A stretch of DNA of 64,000 nt from Zizania palustris. Taxonomy: Eukaryota > Streptophyta > Magnoliopsida > Poales > Poaceae. Location: NCBI GenBank assembly GCA_019279435.1, contig JAAALK010000289.1, positions 47,557,164 to 47,621,163 on the forward strand. The letters run 5' to 3'. Under the pieces are notes generated by a model. It saw nothing but the letters and a program-made list of their open reading frames with translations. It did no database searches and was not told the origin of the DNA. Below are positions 11,066 to 21,754 of this stretch, in pieces (position 1 is the stretch's first letter; each line of letters starts with the position of its first letter). Made by a program: the position numbers and the translations under genes.

Positions 11066-12264
11066 AACATAAATTCTAAAATAATATTCCTCAATTAAAT
11101 ATAGTCCTTAGACTAAATTTAATAGAGAAAATATCATAAAAGTACTTAAAATTGCCGCACAATTCATAATAAAATTACCAAGTCTAAACAAAATTATACA
11201 AAATTTTACCCACAGATAACTTATCTTTTCCTTAATTTTGGACATTTTTCTGAATTTCCATACAATACTTAAATAGAAAAAACAATTCTGAAAATCAAGA
11301 AAAAACATAAAATTATTTCAGCCCGTACTGTACTGAAATTCCAGCCCAAAACTGAAAACCGACCGGCCCAAAAGGGAAATCGGCTCGGCCCACAACGCCC
11401 CTCCACGCGCTCCCGCCCACCCAGGCCGCAACCTGGGCCTGGGCCACGTTTTTGCGCCCCCCGCCTGGGCTCAGCACTGCCTGATCAACGCTGGCTATCG
11501 GATCAAATCCGACGGCCGCGCGCGATCGGCGCCGCAACAAAACCCAGCGCCAGCCGCTCGCCCCTGAAAACCCTAGCCATTTGCCCCCCGGGCCCCGAGC
11601 GAGCGAAGCAGAGCGGCGGCGGCGGCCCTCGACGGCGATGGCGACTGGCGACGTGCCTCCCGCCGGTTAGCTGGCCAGAGCCGCGCGCTCACCCGAGGGT
11701 GAGCGGTGCTCCGTCGAGCTGACCGGCGGCGATCACAACGGACCGACCCGACCAGAGCACGGCGGCGGCGACAGTTTTCCCGGACTCCGGCGAGCGGATC
11801 CAGCGGCGAGGAGCCATGGTAAGGACCCGACTCCCTCCTTAGTTCATTTTAGGTTTAGGGTTTGGGTGAAACCCTAACCCTAGCTGTCTGATTAGGGTTT
11901 TCGGCTCCCTTTTTTTGTTTGTTCTTCTTCCTTGGCCGAACCGAAACTTAATCCCTTCGGGGATGTCTTACCGAGGGTTTAGGGTTAGGGTTTCGGGAAC
12001 CCTAACTCCTCCCTCCCTTTTTTTGTTTTTTTTTCTTTCCCTATGTTCTTAGGGTTCATAGTGCGTGGTGCTTAGAGGTACAGAGGGGTCGGTTCTGAGT
12101 GCGAGCAAACTTGATGGCTTAGGGAGGTCTCGGCTGCTGAAACCCTAGCCCAGCTCCTCTGTTCTTAGGTAGGTATTTCTCTGGGAAATACTTCGCGAGG
12201 TGGTGGTCACGGCTTAGGATGGCCGAGATCACCCTTAACCCTAACTAGCCTAGAGCACTAGCAA

Positions 12265-12276
12265 GCTCTGATACCA
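12265..12276 (-). other. Primer binding site of element F
   Basis: TGGTATCAGAGC on the minus strand, complementary to the 3' end of plant initiator tRNA-Met. It fixes the transcription direction of the element. Confidence 0.9.
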
Positions 12277-12277
12277 T

Positions 12278-12687
12278 TGTGAGAAAATGTCTTAGGTGAT
12301 CTCTAGGTCTAGGACTAGTAGAGACGAACTTAGGGTTTACCTTGGGGTTGCACAAAGAAGAAGGGGACGCCATGGCCGTGGCTATGGCGTCGAAGTCCGG
12401 CGAACGGCGGAGGTCAGGAAGCCTTCCCGTTACTTCGACACTTTGCTCTTAGATCGGTTTAGGTCTTTGTTTTGGGTAGGGGCAGAGGAGAACGAATGCA
12501 GCAGCACTTGCATGGACTCCACCTCTCCCTATTTGTAGTGCCGCGCAACAGGGGGCCCCTAACAGTATTCTGTTGGGGTGCCCCCGATCAGGGCGCAGTT
12601 GGACCAGGCGCATGTGCATGGCCTATGCATATGCGGGGAGGAGAGGGACTCAGTCTCCCTCTCCTCCTGGGAGATCTGCAGCTAACA
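12278..12687 (-). repeat. 5' LTR of copia element F
   Basis: 410-bp partner of 6531-6943, with the same TG...CA ends. A 3-bp indel and about a dozen substitutions separate the pair. It is followed on the minus strand by the primer binding site after a 1-bp spacer. Confidence 0.9.
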
Positions 12688-13436
12688 CAAAGCGGTAGGA
12701 ATGATGGGAGGGGGTGACCAATGACAACAAAGAGGCTACAACAACATCCAAAGTCATGGAACCAAGTGGCAATGGAGGCGAAAATAGCCAGCGGTGCTTG
12801 AGGAGACAAATCTGGCCAATGGCACACGAGAAGGCTTCAAAATCAATAATGGTAGGGACAAAACTTAGGGATGATGGCGCTCGAGATGGTAGATATGACT
12901 GATAACACTAGGAGGCTTTAGATCCGGTGGTGGCAAGGACAAGGCTTGGGGTCGATGATGGTAGGAATGGAGCTTGGAGCCAACGACGGTGGCAGGGACA
13001 AGGCTTAGGGGGGGCGTATGATAGGATGGGTCATAAGGACTAGCGAAGCGATTTGACGTGGATAAGGCTTGTGGACGATGACACAGTCTAGCGGAGACAA
13101 GGTAGGCTACAAGGTGTTTCGGGTTAGAAAGTACTAGGTTAGGGAATGATAATTTTAGATTTCGAGGCTAGGGTTTGAGCCATAGGATCCATGGGGAAAA
13201 TAATAAACCCGAACTCAACCTTAATTTGATGCGAGTGAGCCCTGACTCAACCTCAACTCTGTATGGGCAGGTCCACAAACCCATTGGTGCCTTGCCACCC
13301 CTACCTCGCTCCCGCCTTATTGGTCAAAGCCACCCCACCTCCCCATTCAAGTGTAAACTAGATCAAACAAAATTGACATACCGGTTTTTGAGTTGTAGAT
13401 TGCAGTAATAGTAGACTAAAATCAAAAATCAAACTA

Positions 13437-13664
13437 CTACCTCCATTCATTATTTTTAAATGACGTCGTTGACTTTTATCACACCATTTGAGTATTTATC
13501 TTATTCAAAAATTTTGTGTAATATACAAAAATATATGTTATGTTTGAAGTACATTCAATCATAAAATAAATTATAAAAAATAAATGATATTTCAAAAAGA
13601 TTTCTAAATAAGACGAATGGTCAAGATAAAAGTCAACGACATCATTTAAAATGAATGGATGTAG
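13437..13664. mobile_element. Stowaway-like MITE, copy 1
   Basis: 228 bp flanked by TA. The left end CTACCTCCATTCATT...TTAAATGACGTCGTTGACTTT and the right end (inverted) CTACATCCATTCATTTTAAA...GATGTCGTTGACTTTT form terminal inverted repeats of about 38 bp. TA target and CTNCCTCC ends fit Stowaway/Mariner-type MITEs. Confidence 0.8.
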
Positions 13665-13735
13665 TACTTTGCTTGACTTATGTATCCGATATGTAACAAT
13701 GGATGACGCTAAAAAACTAGTAAACTACTTCCTTT

Positions 13736-13950
13736 TTTATTTAAATGACACCATTGATTTTTATCATAATATTTGATTATTTTTTATTAAAAAATCTTGG
13801 GCAAATATGTAAAAATTTAGGTTATGCTTGAAGTACCTTTAATAATAAAACAAATTATAACAAAATAAATGATATTTCAAATTTTTTGAATAAAATAAAT
13901 AATCAAATGTAGTCATGAAGTCAGCGACATTATTTTAAAAAAAGAAGTAG
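13736..13950. mobile_element. Stowaway-like MITE, copy 2
   Basis: About 215 bp. The left arm CTACTTCC...TTTAAATGACACCATTGATT and the inverted right arm CTACTTCTTTTTTTAAAATA...TGTCGCTGACTTC pair imperfectly. The interior (ATATGTAAAAATTTAGGTTATGCTTGAAGTAC) matches copy 1, so both belong to one family. TA dinucleotides flank it. Confidence 0.7.
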
Positions 13951-15380
13951 TATAATTGCCCCAAAATAGCAAAATGCAATCCCAACAGAACCGACAACCA
14001 TTTTTGGTGTTCCCAGTAGCAATGAGAGTAGATAAAAAACAAACTATGTTTTTCTTTATTTACACATACAAAAATGAAAAACACCATTTTTTAGTATAAC
14101 TAGTCGAAACAATCTAATGATATGAAAGATATTGTTAAGAAACCGATTACCGAAAAATCGGAAATTAGTTGGGCATATTTATCTCCGAGGTTTTTTTACT
14201 ATAAATAAAAGAGATACACAAGGAAATCAGAACAATAAAACAACCACTTTTATCAGCTCTCCACGCAAGCAGAGCCAAGATGCAGGCTGCACGCCAGCTT
14301 CAGTTCACTCTCCTGCGCTAGATCACGATGATCTCTCTGCTCCAAGACGGACACATAGATCCAGTCATTCAGATGCAGCTCGCTGCTAAGGTCAACATGT
14401 CAGATCACACCAAGAATCCAAATCTTGAACCCAGGATTATTCTGCTGGTAGAACCTGCTGCACTCGTCGACTGCCTCACCAAGATGGATCACTATATCTA
14501 TATGCTAGATTCATGTAACATTTCTGAGAAGAATTTGGAGTGTTTTGAGCAAATTTCTGTATACTGCTATACATTCTTTTCTGAAAATTTAAATTCCGAG
14601 GCCCAAGGTTCTGAAAAATTATGTTTTATAAATACGGGGTTGCAACATTTGAAATAAATTTTGAATCCTAAAACTTGCTAGAGTAAGGAAATAATATATG
14701 TTTTCTGAGATGTTGCAAATGTTTGAAAACTACTAGACAATGCCTTGAACCAGGTTGTCAAAACTTCTTCCCGCCGACAAGAACGCAACTTTTAATGTTA
14801 ATCGGTGTTCCGTAGATGCTGAAATGTCTGCAGAATCTGGGAGAACAGCACCAGTTCTTAACGATTCAAAAATTTATGTCGAACAAATAAGATACGAGAT
14901 GTCAAGTGATGGGCCATATATGCCACCACGATGGCAAGCCGCTCCATGCAGAGTGCCCGCAGTTGACGCTTGGAAGCAGGAGCGATCGAAGAACCGCTTG
15001 AACGCTGCTCATCATTTGCTCTGGTGTCCTGGGACAGCAAGCGATCTGTTGCAAACATCAGCACTTCAGCAGTTGAGCTGAGACTGAGAGCAAGACTTGA
15101 CTACCTTACCCATACTGCTCCGATCATCCATGACATGGGACTATGGCCTATGGGAGCACCCTGTGCTTGTTGCAGTGGCAGAGATCATGGGGTACCTGCT
15201 GTTGGTCAAATGAAGTCAACGTGATTTGAACGATCGAGTTAATAGCATACTCAAATACTGTATACAGAGCTAGAGTTCATTCAAATCACATCATGAGAGT
15301 AGACAGAGGCTCAGCTTTGAAAGAGGAGCGAGTGCGTATCTTTGGTCTGAATGTACACATCCACTTCTCATTCTCAAAGA
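13951..15380. other. Unrecognised sequence between the MITEs and the small zipper gene
   Basis: Two open stretches have gene-like composition: 14328-14657 (109 codons) and 14755-15081 (108 codons), both plus strand. The minus strand of 14250-14480 also reads as a plausible peptide (AVDECSRFYQQNNPGFK). I recognise no domain. They may be decayed exons or captured gene fragments. Confidence 0.3.
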
Positions 15381-15381
15381 C

Positions 15382-15390
15382 TATAAATAA
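15382..15390 (+). promoter_or_regulatory. TATA box upstream of the small zipper gene
   Basis: TATAAATAA lies about 115 bp before the first ATG (15498) and is followed by a CT-rich, leader-like stretch (15425-15450). Its spacing fits a plant core promoter for the ORF described next. Confidence 0.5.
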
Positions 15391-15648
15391 AGACGGCTCA
15401 ACAGAACAATCTTCCAAACCTGCCAATATCTTCCCCTCTCTCTAGACTCTAGCTAAGCTAAGCTCAGCCACTTGAGGCTTCAGAGAGAGAAGGTGAAATG
15501 TTCAAGAATCTCTTCAGACTTCAGTGGTTTATATATCCTTGGTGTTTCTTTCGAGCTGAAATGTTTCATGTTTCACGTTCCATGGATGATTTTCGTAGAA
15601 AAGAAGTTGCATTTCACATGCATGTTTCTGCTGTTCATGATCCTGCAG

Positions 15649-15974
15649 CAGGTGCTCGGGCATTTGGATTCAGTCAGAGAGGAGAGAATTAAGAGGAAGC
15701 TAGCTAGGTTAAGCGGGTAAACACGAACCTGTACCTGGAGAACCTATGCATCATGCAGGAGAATGAGCGGCTTCGGAAGAAGGCGCAGCTGCTGGACCAG
15801 GAGAACAAGGCCCTGCTCACCAAGCTCAAGAACAGCCACAGCCACACAGATGTCGTGTCGTCTTCCTCCGCCGCCACTGGCCCATCACCCGCGTCCACCC
15901 ACCACCGGCCAGCAGAGGTGATAACTGATAATGAAACAAATAATAATTTATACTATTATTTCTTATTGAACTAA
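15649..15974 (+). CDS. LITTLE ZIPPER-like small leucine-zipper protein; frame interrupted or intron unresolved
   Basis: From 15717 one frame reads VNTNLYLENLCIMQENERLR then KKAQLLDQENKALLTKLK, a short leucine zipper close in layout to plant LITTLE ZIPPER (ZPR) proteins. Those bind class III HD-Zip factors as non-functional dimers. A Ser/Thr/Pro tail follows, and the open frame ends at 15974. The preceding residues expected in the family (ERIKRKLARL) are present but in another frame, closing at the TAA at 15718-15720. About 7 bp (near 15711-15717) separate the two halves from a continuous frame. Either the gene is broken, the assembly has an error, or a small upstream exon splices in; CTGCAG near 15648 is a good acceptor. 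The last ~18 codons are Helitron-end sequence. An in-frame Met at 15753 would leave part of the zipper. Confidence 0.55.
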
Positions 15975-16150
15975 TTACTTTTACTCTTCACCAGTGTAAG
16001 ACATTTCTATACACGATATTCTTAGTGCTCTTCTCTGTAGGATCTAACCTATTCTTTGGTATGACCAAAATCCTTTTTGTTTGCATTGACACACGCCTAT
16101 ACAATGCGATGTAAAGTTGTCTATGTGAAAAAATAGGCTCTGAAAGGTAG
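15916..16150 (-). pseudogene. Helitron copy 1, C-terminal helicase end and 3' flank
   Basis: Immediately left of gypsy element A, the minus strand reads YLSEPIFSHRQLYIALYRR and then KSTKNIVYRNVL. This is the extreme C-terminus of a plant Helitron helicase (motif VI region, VALSR-like). It continues the reading broken off at 41114 across the 25-kb insertion. About 100 bp of AT-rich 3' sequence follows, ending ATTATCAGTTATCACCT at 15916. The same phrase ends copy 2 at 48073, so this marks the limit of shared Helitron sequence. Confidence 0.75.
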
Positions 16151-16525
16151 TGTCACTGGTTGCAAGAGACGACAGGTACGGACGAATATTTTGACGTAGA
16201 TTATATTTAGAAGAAACAGCAGGTGGGAGTCCCAAGCCCCGGCGACGCGGCGGCGCCATCTAGGCGCGGCGCGAAGCTGAGGCAGAAACTCCCTGGCCGA
16301 ACCAGGATCTATTCCTAACAAAACCAATCTGAAGAGCTAATCTCCCTGCCTTCGATTTATATAACACCGAAGCTAACTAACAACCAAATCTTATCCCTAA
16401 CAAATAGCTAACAGCTAATAGATAAAGATAAACTAATCTTAATAGCTAACCACCAAGGAGTCAGGGCTGGGGCCGGGCGCATGCCCTTGGGCCTGCGCCG
16501 GCCATAAGTCAAGCCCACCCTGACA
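16151..16525 (-). repeat. 3' LTR of gypsy A
   Basis: 375 bp, TGTCAGGGTGGG...CCAGTGACA in element orientation. It is preceded by the polypurine tract GGGAGGGGGAGA (about 16537-16526). Confidence 0.9.
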
Positions 16526-16534
16526 TCTCCCCCT

Positions 16535-16690
16535 CCCTAGAAAAGAAGCTCGTCCTCGAGCTTGAAGAGCGGATATAGCTGACGAAACTCTTCGATGGCG
16601 ACCCATGATGCATCTGAGTCGGGCTGTCCCAACCAATGCACTAGGACCTCTTTCTTTCCTCGCGCCAGACGACCTTGAAGCTGTGAAGCT
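16535..16690 (-). pseudogene. Chromodomain end of gypsy A pol
   Basis: The minus-strand frame reads KKEVLVHWLGQPDSDASW and ends KLEDELLF-stop. This is the integrase-associated chromodomain typical of plant chromoviruses. A 1-kb insertion cuts it off from the rest of pol. Such domains are thought to guide integration toward particular histone marks. Confidence 0.75.
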
Positions 16691-17752
16691 CGGATACCCC
16701 CAAAAACCGGCGTACCCGTATCGGATTCGTCTCCGGATACGGATACGTATCCGATACGGCCGGATACGTATCTGGTGCGTATCCTGGACTTTTCGATTTT
16801 CCAAAAAAATAAAAAAAATTCCGATACGTATCGGACTCGGCTGCTCGGCTGCAAACGCGGGATACGCCAAACAGAGGGAGGAAAACCCGACGCCCAGCCC
16901 GTGACCTCCCCCGACCCCCATACCTGTGCCCTAACTCGCGTCGCCCTAGCCCAGCCAGTCGCCGCCGCGCCGCCAGTCGCCGCCGGCCGTGCCGCCGCAA
17001 GCCCGCCACTCCACCGGCCCGCCGTGCCGCCCTTCGCGGTCGGTCTGACGCGGCCGCGTGCTTGGAGGCGAGGCGCTTCGCTGCTGACTCCCCTGCCGGC
17101 GACTCCACCGACAAGGCGATGAGCACGAGCCGGTGAGCTGCTTGGAGGCGAGAGCCCTCGCCGAGTCACCGCTCCAGCCCGCTCGGTCTCACTTCACCGC
17201 ACGCTTGGAGGCCGCAGCCTGTAGCTTCGCACCGCCGGCCACCGCTCCGCCGACTCCCCCGCCGCCGACTCCCCCGCCGGAGTGCTTGAGGAGTTGAGGG
17301 CTGAGGCTGCAGCCTTCGGCCTTCGCGGCTTCGCTTCAGCAGTTCAGCGCTTCTTCGGTTCTTCCTTCCTCGCACGATTCGGTTGTTCGCACTTCGCAGT
17401 GAACCAGTGAGTAAGTGACTCAGTGAGCAATCCTTTGCTGTAGCTCTTTTGATTTGTGTTTTATACAATGAATGTTTTCTGTGTTTTATTTGTAAGTGAC
17501 TCAGATTTGCTACTTAATTATGTTGGATTGTCACATTTGCTACTTAATTATGTTGGATTGTCATATTTGCTACTTAATTATGTGTCTGTGTGTGTTTATT
17601 TTCATATTGAATTCATGTTATTATTTTTCTGTGTGTTAACTTGTTATATATATATATATGCGTATCGCCGTATCCATGTTTTTTGGAAAATGCCGTATCG
17701 AAGTATCGCGGTATCGTGTATTCGTATCCGTATCCACGTGTCCGGACTACAT
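16690..17752. mobile_element. Insertion in gypsy A with GTATCCG-rich inverted ends
   Basis: Splits the A reading between VLQGYV (17753 onward) and the chromodomain. Its left end is CGGATACCCCCAAAAACCGG, followed by repeated GATACGGATACGTATCCGAT-like palindromes. Its right end, inverted, is CGGACACGTGGATACGGATA. The interior is GC-rich (16900-17400), then AT-rich with a 30-bp tandem repeat. The ends resemble non-autonomous hAT-like elements, but I see no clean TSD, so the superfamily is open. Confidence 0.55.
17505..17584. repeat. 30-bp tandem repeat, about 2.7 units
   Basis: ATTTGCTACTTAATTATGTT followed by GGATTGTCAC repeats at 17505, 17535 and, in part, 17565. Confidence 0.9.
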
Positions 17753-18700
17753 AGCCTTGAAGCACATTGGCCGGAACCGGGTAGGCTCGGCCGTGATGCA
17801 TCGAGGGCAGCTCTCTTGGTCCCGATGGCGTCTCTCCTGTGAACTTCTTCAAAAGACCGACATGGAAGACGTCGTGAAGCTTCGCTCGTGCCGGAAGTTG
17901 CAAGTGATATGCCACTTCCCCAATGCGTTCCATCACCTTGAACGGGCCGTAGAACTTGGGCCCTAGATTACCACGCCCCTTGACATCCAGAGATGCGATC
18001 GGCCGGTGAAGAAGCTGTTGTTGCCAGGCCCACTCAACGAGGGCGAACTCCAGCTATCGATGCTTGCGGTCGTAAAATGCCTTATGTTGCTGCTGCACCT
18101 GCTCCAAGCGCTCGTGGACCTCCACCAAGAATTCATCACGTTCCTTCAATTGAGCCTCCACCGCTAGCAGTCGTGCCTCCTCTAGCGAGTACGCCCTGAT
18201 CGTCGGTGGGTCTCGCCCATAGACCACCCAGAACGGTGATGTACGTAGGGAGGACTGGAATGAGGTATTGTAGCAGTACTCCGCCCATGGACCCCTGTTG
18301 CTCACCATCAAACTCGGCACCCCATGAAGCTTGACTATGGTGTCGAAGAATGGGTGTGCCACTGTTGTCGCTGTGTATGGATGACCGAGCGGCACAAAGT
18401 GTGCATACTTGGAGAAGCGGTCGACGACGGTGAGGATGACTGTCTTACCGTTGACCTTTGGTAGCCCCTCATTGAAAAAGAGGGTAATATCCGCCCATAC
18501 TGTCGATGACACCTCCAATGGTTATAGAAATCCGGCCGGCTGTAACTTCTCAGTCTTGTTGCATTGGCACACAAGACATGCGCGAACGAAGTCGCGGACA
18601 CCGTTTGAGCGCCTGGAACGTGGAAATCCGCCCGAAGTCGGTGAAGGGTCTTCTCGGTGCCCTCATGGCCTTGACCATGGGCACTAGATAGAATGTCCTA
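17753..18700 (-). pseudogene. Integrase region of gypsy A, internally deleted
   Basis: The minus strand reads KTVILTVVDRFSKYAHFVPL (first catalytic region) and jumps at SNRG to PWAEYCYNTSFQSS. The stretch that should hold the middle of the DDE core and the HPQTDGQ block is missing. The C-terminal part continues to AYHLQLPARAKLHDVFHVGL. Loss of the core makes the enzyme inactive. Confidence 0.75.
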
Positions 18701-18749
18701 GAGCAGCAGGGAAGAGGCCGGCACAAAAACCTTGTCGTTCATGACCACC

Positions 18750-20019
18750 AGGCTATCAACGATCCACCACTTGTTGTCGTGCGCTCCCTCCTAGACTTCC
18801 TGCTTCAATTTGATTATGGCGGGGTCTTGTCTCAAATCATCAAAAGGGTAAAACTTGGGGCCGACAATGCCGAAACCTCCATCTGTTCCTCCAAGTCCCT
18901 ACGGGATAGTGCGTCAGCCACCACATTAACCGTGCCCGGCCTGTATTCGACGCGGAAGTCAAACCCAATCAACTTGCTTGCCCACTGATTTTGAGGTATC
19001 GTCGATAGTCTCTGGTCCAACAGGAATTTAATGCTGAAGTGGTCAGTCCGAATTAGAAACGGCCGCCCCCACAAATACGACCTGAACTAGGCCGATGAGC
19101 TCGCGCTCATAAGCCGCCAATTTGGCGTGGCGCAATGCGAGCGACTTGTTGAAGAAAGCCACCGGCCCGCCCCCTTGATGCAACACTCCGTCGATACCCG
19201 AACCTGATGCATCACATTCAACAATGAATTCCTTGGTGAAGTTGGGCAACTGCAATGTTGGTGTTGTGGTGAGAGCCCGCTGCAGTGCCTTGAACAAAGC
19301 TTCTGCCTCCGCCCCCAACTAAACCCATCCTTGTGAAGAAGACGTGTTAGGGGCTGTGCGATGGCGCCGAAGTCCTTGATGAAGCAGCGATAGTACCCGG
19401 CGAGTCTGAGGAAAGACCGAACTGCCTTGGCCAAATGGGGCAGGGGTCAATCCAGTACCGCCCGAACCTTCTATGCGTCCATGGCCACGCCGGCCGCTGA
19501 GATAACGTGGCCGAGGTAGGCCACTGACCTCTTGCCGAAGGTGTACTTCGAGCGTTTGACCACCAACTATTGCTCCTGTAATTTAGCCAACACGAGATTG
19601 ACGTGGCGGAGATGCTCTGACCACAACTTACTGTAGATGAGAATATCGTCAAAAAAGACTAGAACGAACCGGCGAAGGAATGGACACAGGGTGCCGTTCA
19701 TCAATGCTTGAAAGGTTGTCGGTGCGTTCGTCAATCCGAAGGGCATGATGAGGAACTCGAATAACCCCTGGTGTGTTCAGAATGTTATCTTCTCCACATC
19801 ATCTTCGTGCATCCGTACTTGATTGTATCCCGAGCGCAAGTCTAGCTTGGTGAAGAAGACAACACCACGAAGTTCATTTAGCAGCTCTTCGACAACTGGA
19901 ATCAGGAATTTGTCCTTGACGGTGCTGTTGTTCAAGGCATGATAGTCGACGCAGAACCACCAGGATCCATCCCCTTTCTTGACCAACAGAACTGGAGCCG
20001 AGGAGCTTGGACGGATCAC
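18750..20019 (-). pseudogene. Reverse transcriptase and RNase H of gypsy A
   Basis: Pieces in order on the minus strand: SAPVLLVKKGDGSWWFCVDY...VVFFTKLDLRSGYNQVRM (RT fingers/palm), a VLVFFDDIL catalytic block near 19660-19640, AGYYRCFIKDFG, then RNase H with FIVECDASGSGIDGVL and FLLDQRLSTIPQNQWASKL. Frame changes and stops separate them, so this is a broken pol. Confidence 0.75.
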
Positions 20020-20142
20020 CCCTTGCCACAGAATCTCATCGCACTGGCGTTCCAGTTTGACCTTATGTGTGTGCGCGTATCGGTAGGGCCGAACTGCGAC
20101 CGGTGGCGACCTCGGCAGTAGACGAATCTAATGGCTCCGACT

Positions 20143-20821
20143 TCAGTGAGGAGGAAGCTCAGTCGGCTCTCTGAACAAAGCCTCATAGCGTAGTAGCAAC
20201 TCATCCATCAACTCCCCCTCGGTGAAGTATAGGGCGGCGTCCGGACGTGTCGTGTCCTTGGCCGACCACTCCACCTGGTGGTCGTTGCGGACGAAGGAGA
20301 TGCGACGTAGGCCAAAGTCCCACAGGATGGGTCCCAACGCCTCAAGCCATTGAATGCCGAGCACCATCTCATAGGATCCCAGTGGGAGCCCATAACAGTC
20401 GATGTTGAAGCACTCGTCGTCAATCCTCATGGCCATCCGTCGGCAGCACCCTGGGCTGGTGATGCGATCGCCATTGGCCACCGCAACTTGTAGGGTGCCC
20501 TGTGGTGTGAATACCAATCCGATCCAGTTGGCCGCGTCGATGTAGATGAAGCTGTGTGTGGAGCTCGAGTCCGGGAGGGCGGCGATCTAGGTCTCCTTGA
20601 TGTCGATGACAAGCTGCATTGTCCTGCCGGACCGAGGAGTTATACCTGTGAGGGCGTGTAGGCTGATTGTAGGGTCAAGATCATCCTCAGATGCTAGTGT
20701 TACGTCGTCATCATCGATGAGCTCGATGTTGAAAAGTTGCTTGTAGACGAGCTTGTGGCCAGCGCCGAATGGTTCATTGCAGTGGAAACATTGCCCATCC
20801 TTGCGCCTCTGTGATATCTCT
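20143..20821 (-). pseudogene. Gag C-terminus, zinc knuckle and protease of gypsy A
   Basis: Starting at the insertion point of copia C, the minus strand reads DISQRRKDGQCFHCNEPFGA then GHK. This is a zinc knuckle keeping C-x2-C and GH, but its last Cys position is Val. A protease-like region follows with SSSTHSFIYIDAANW and LGIQWLEALGPILWDF. The N-terminal gag half lies at 26502-27076 and 40320-40719. Confidence 0.7.
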
Positions 20822-20950
20822 TGTAGGAAGTGGTAGATTCGATTCCTTTCCCTAGGGTTGGGAGGATAGAAGAAGAAGGGACTCACAGGAGGGGCCCACA
20901 CACAGGGGGCCCACACGACACACACACACACACACACACACACTCTAACA
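20822..20950 (-). repeat. 3' LTR of copia C
   Basis: 129 bp, TGTTAGAGTGTG...CTTCCTACA in element orientation. It contains a (CA)n run (about 20918-20943) longer than that of the partner LTR. Confidence 0.9.
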
Positions 20951-20956
20951 CCCCCC

Positions 20957-21750
20957 CGCAGTCGAAACTCCGACGCAGCGGATGTTGAGACTGGAGCAAA
21001 ACTCGGAGAAGGTGGAGTAAGGAAAGCCCTTGGTGAAGATGTCGGCGAACTGGGAGGTGGTAGGCACATGTAGAACACGGACATCTCCCACGGCGACACG
21101 ATCACGAACGAAGTAGAGGTCGATTTCCACATGCTTGGTGCGTTGGTGCTGGACGGGGTTGGTGGAGAGGTAGACGACGCTGACGTTGTCGCAGTAGACC
21201 AAAGTACTCCTGGCGAGCGGGCTATGGAGTTCCCCAAGGAGCTGCCGGAGCCAGGATGCCTCCGCCACCCCGTTGGCAACAGCGCGGTACTCAGCCTCGG
21301 CACTGGAGCGGGAGACAACAGGCTGCCGCTTGGATGACCAAGACACGAGGTTGCCACCAAGGAAGACGGCGTAGCCGGAGGTGGAGCGACGCGTGTCCGG
21401 GCAGCCCGCCCAGTCGGCGTCAGTGTAAACCATGAGCTCAGCAACTAGAGAATGCCGAAGGTGAAAACCAAAGTTGAGGGTGCCGCGCAGATAGCGGAGA
21501 ATCCGCTTCATAGCGGTAAGGTGCGGGTCCCGTGGGTCGTGCATGTGAAGGCACACCCACTGCACTGCATAGGAGATATCCGGCCGAGTGAATGTGAGGT
21601 ACTGAAGGGCACCAACAATGCTTCAGTAGGCAGTGGGATCATCCACTGGTGCACCCTTGGTACCGGAAATCTTGTCCTGAGCATCGACTGGAGTGGAACA
21701 GGGCTTGCAGTCAGTCATCCCTGCGCGGTGAAGGACATCCAAGGCGTACT
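20957..21750 (-). pseudogene. RNase H region of copia C
   Basis: Reads MKRILRYLRGTLNFGF, LMVYTDADWAGCPDTRRSTS (catalytic Asp), SSAEAEYRAVANGVAEASWL and HVPTTSQFADIFTKGF. It is separated from the RT frame by two TAG codons (21757-21755 and 21751-21749) and one TGA (21625-21623). All three fit C-to-T changes of CAG or CGA codons. Confidence 0.85.
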
Positions 21751-21754
21751 AGCG

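Larger units (their letters stand above)
6531..12687 (-). mobile_element. Ty1/copia LTR retrotransposon (element F), defective
   Basis: Complete 6.2-kb insertion on the minus strand: 5' LTR 12687-12278, initiator-Met primer binding site at 12276-12265, decayed gag-pol, a G-rich polypurine tract (6952-6944) and 3' LTR 6943-6531. It is flanked by a perfect 5-bp target duplication CAAAG (6526-6530 and 12688-12692). The LTRs differ at only about 15 sites by eye, yet every coding domain is shortened or broken. Confidence 0.9.
6342..13303. mobile_element. Possible hAT-like element that received the copia insertion
   Basis: The left end TAAGGTGACAACGGGTT (6342) and the right end, inverted, TAGGGGTGGCAAGGCACC (13303) resemble hAT terminal inverted repeats. 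Related phrases (AACCCGAACTCAACC, AAACCCATTGG) occur near both ends. Flanking octamers (CGTCCCTC and CCTCGCTC) match only partly. Without the copia insert it would be about 0.8 kb, with a G-rich interior (12690-13180). Confidence 0.35.

Noticed and set aside
12265..12276. tRNA-Met gene at the TGGTATCAGAGC sites (also 31437)
   Set aside because: Only the 12-nt primer complement is present beside LTRs; there is no cloverleaf sequence.
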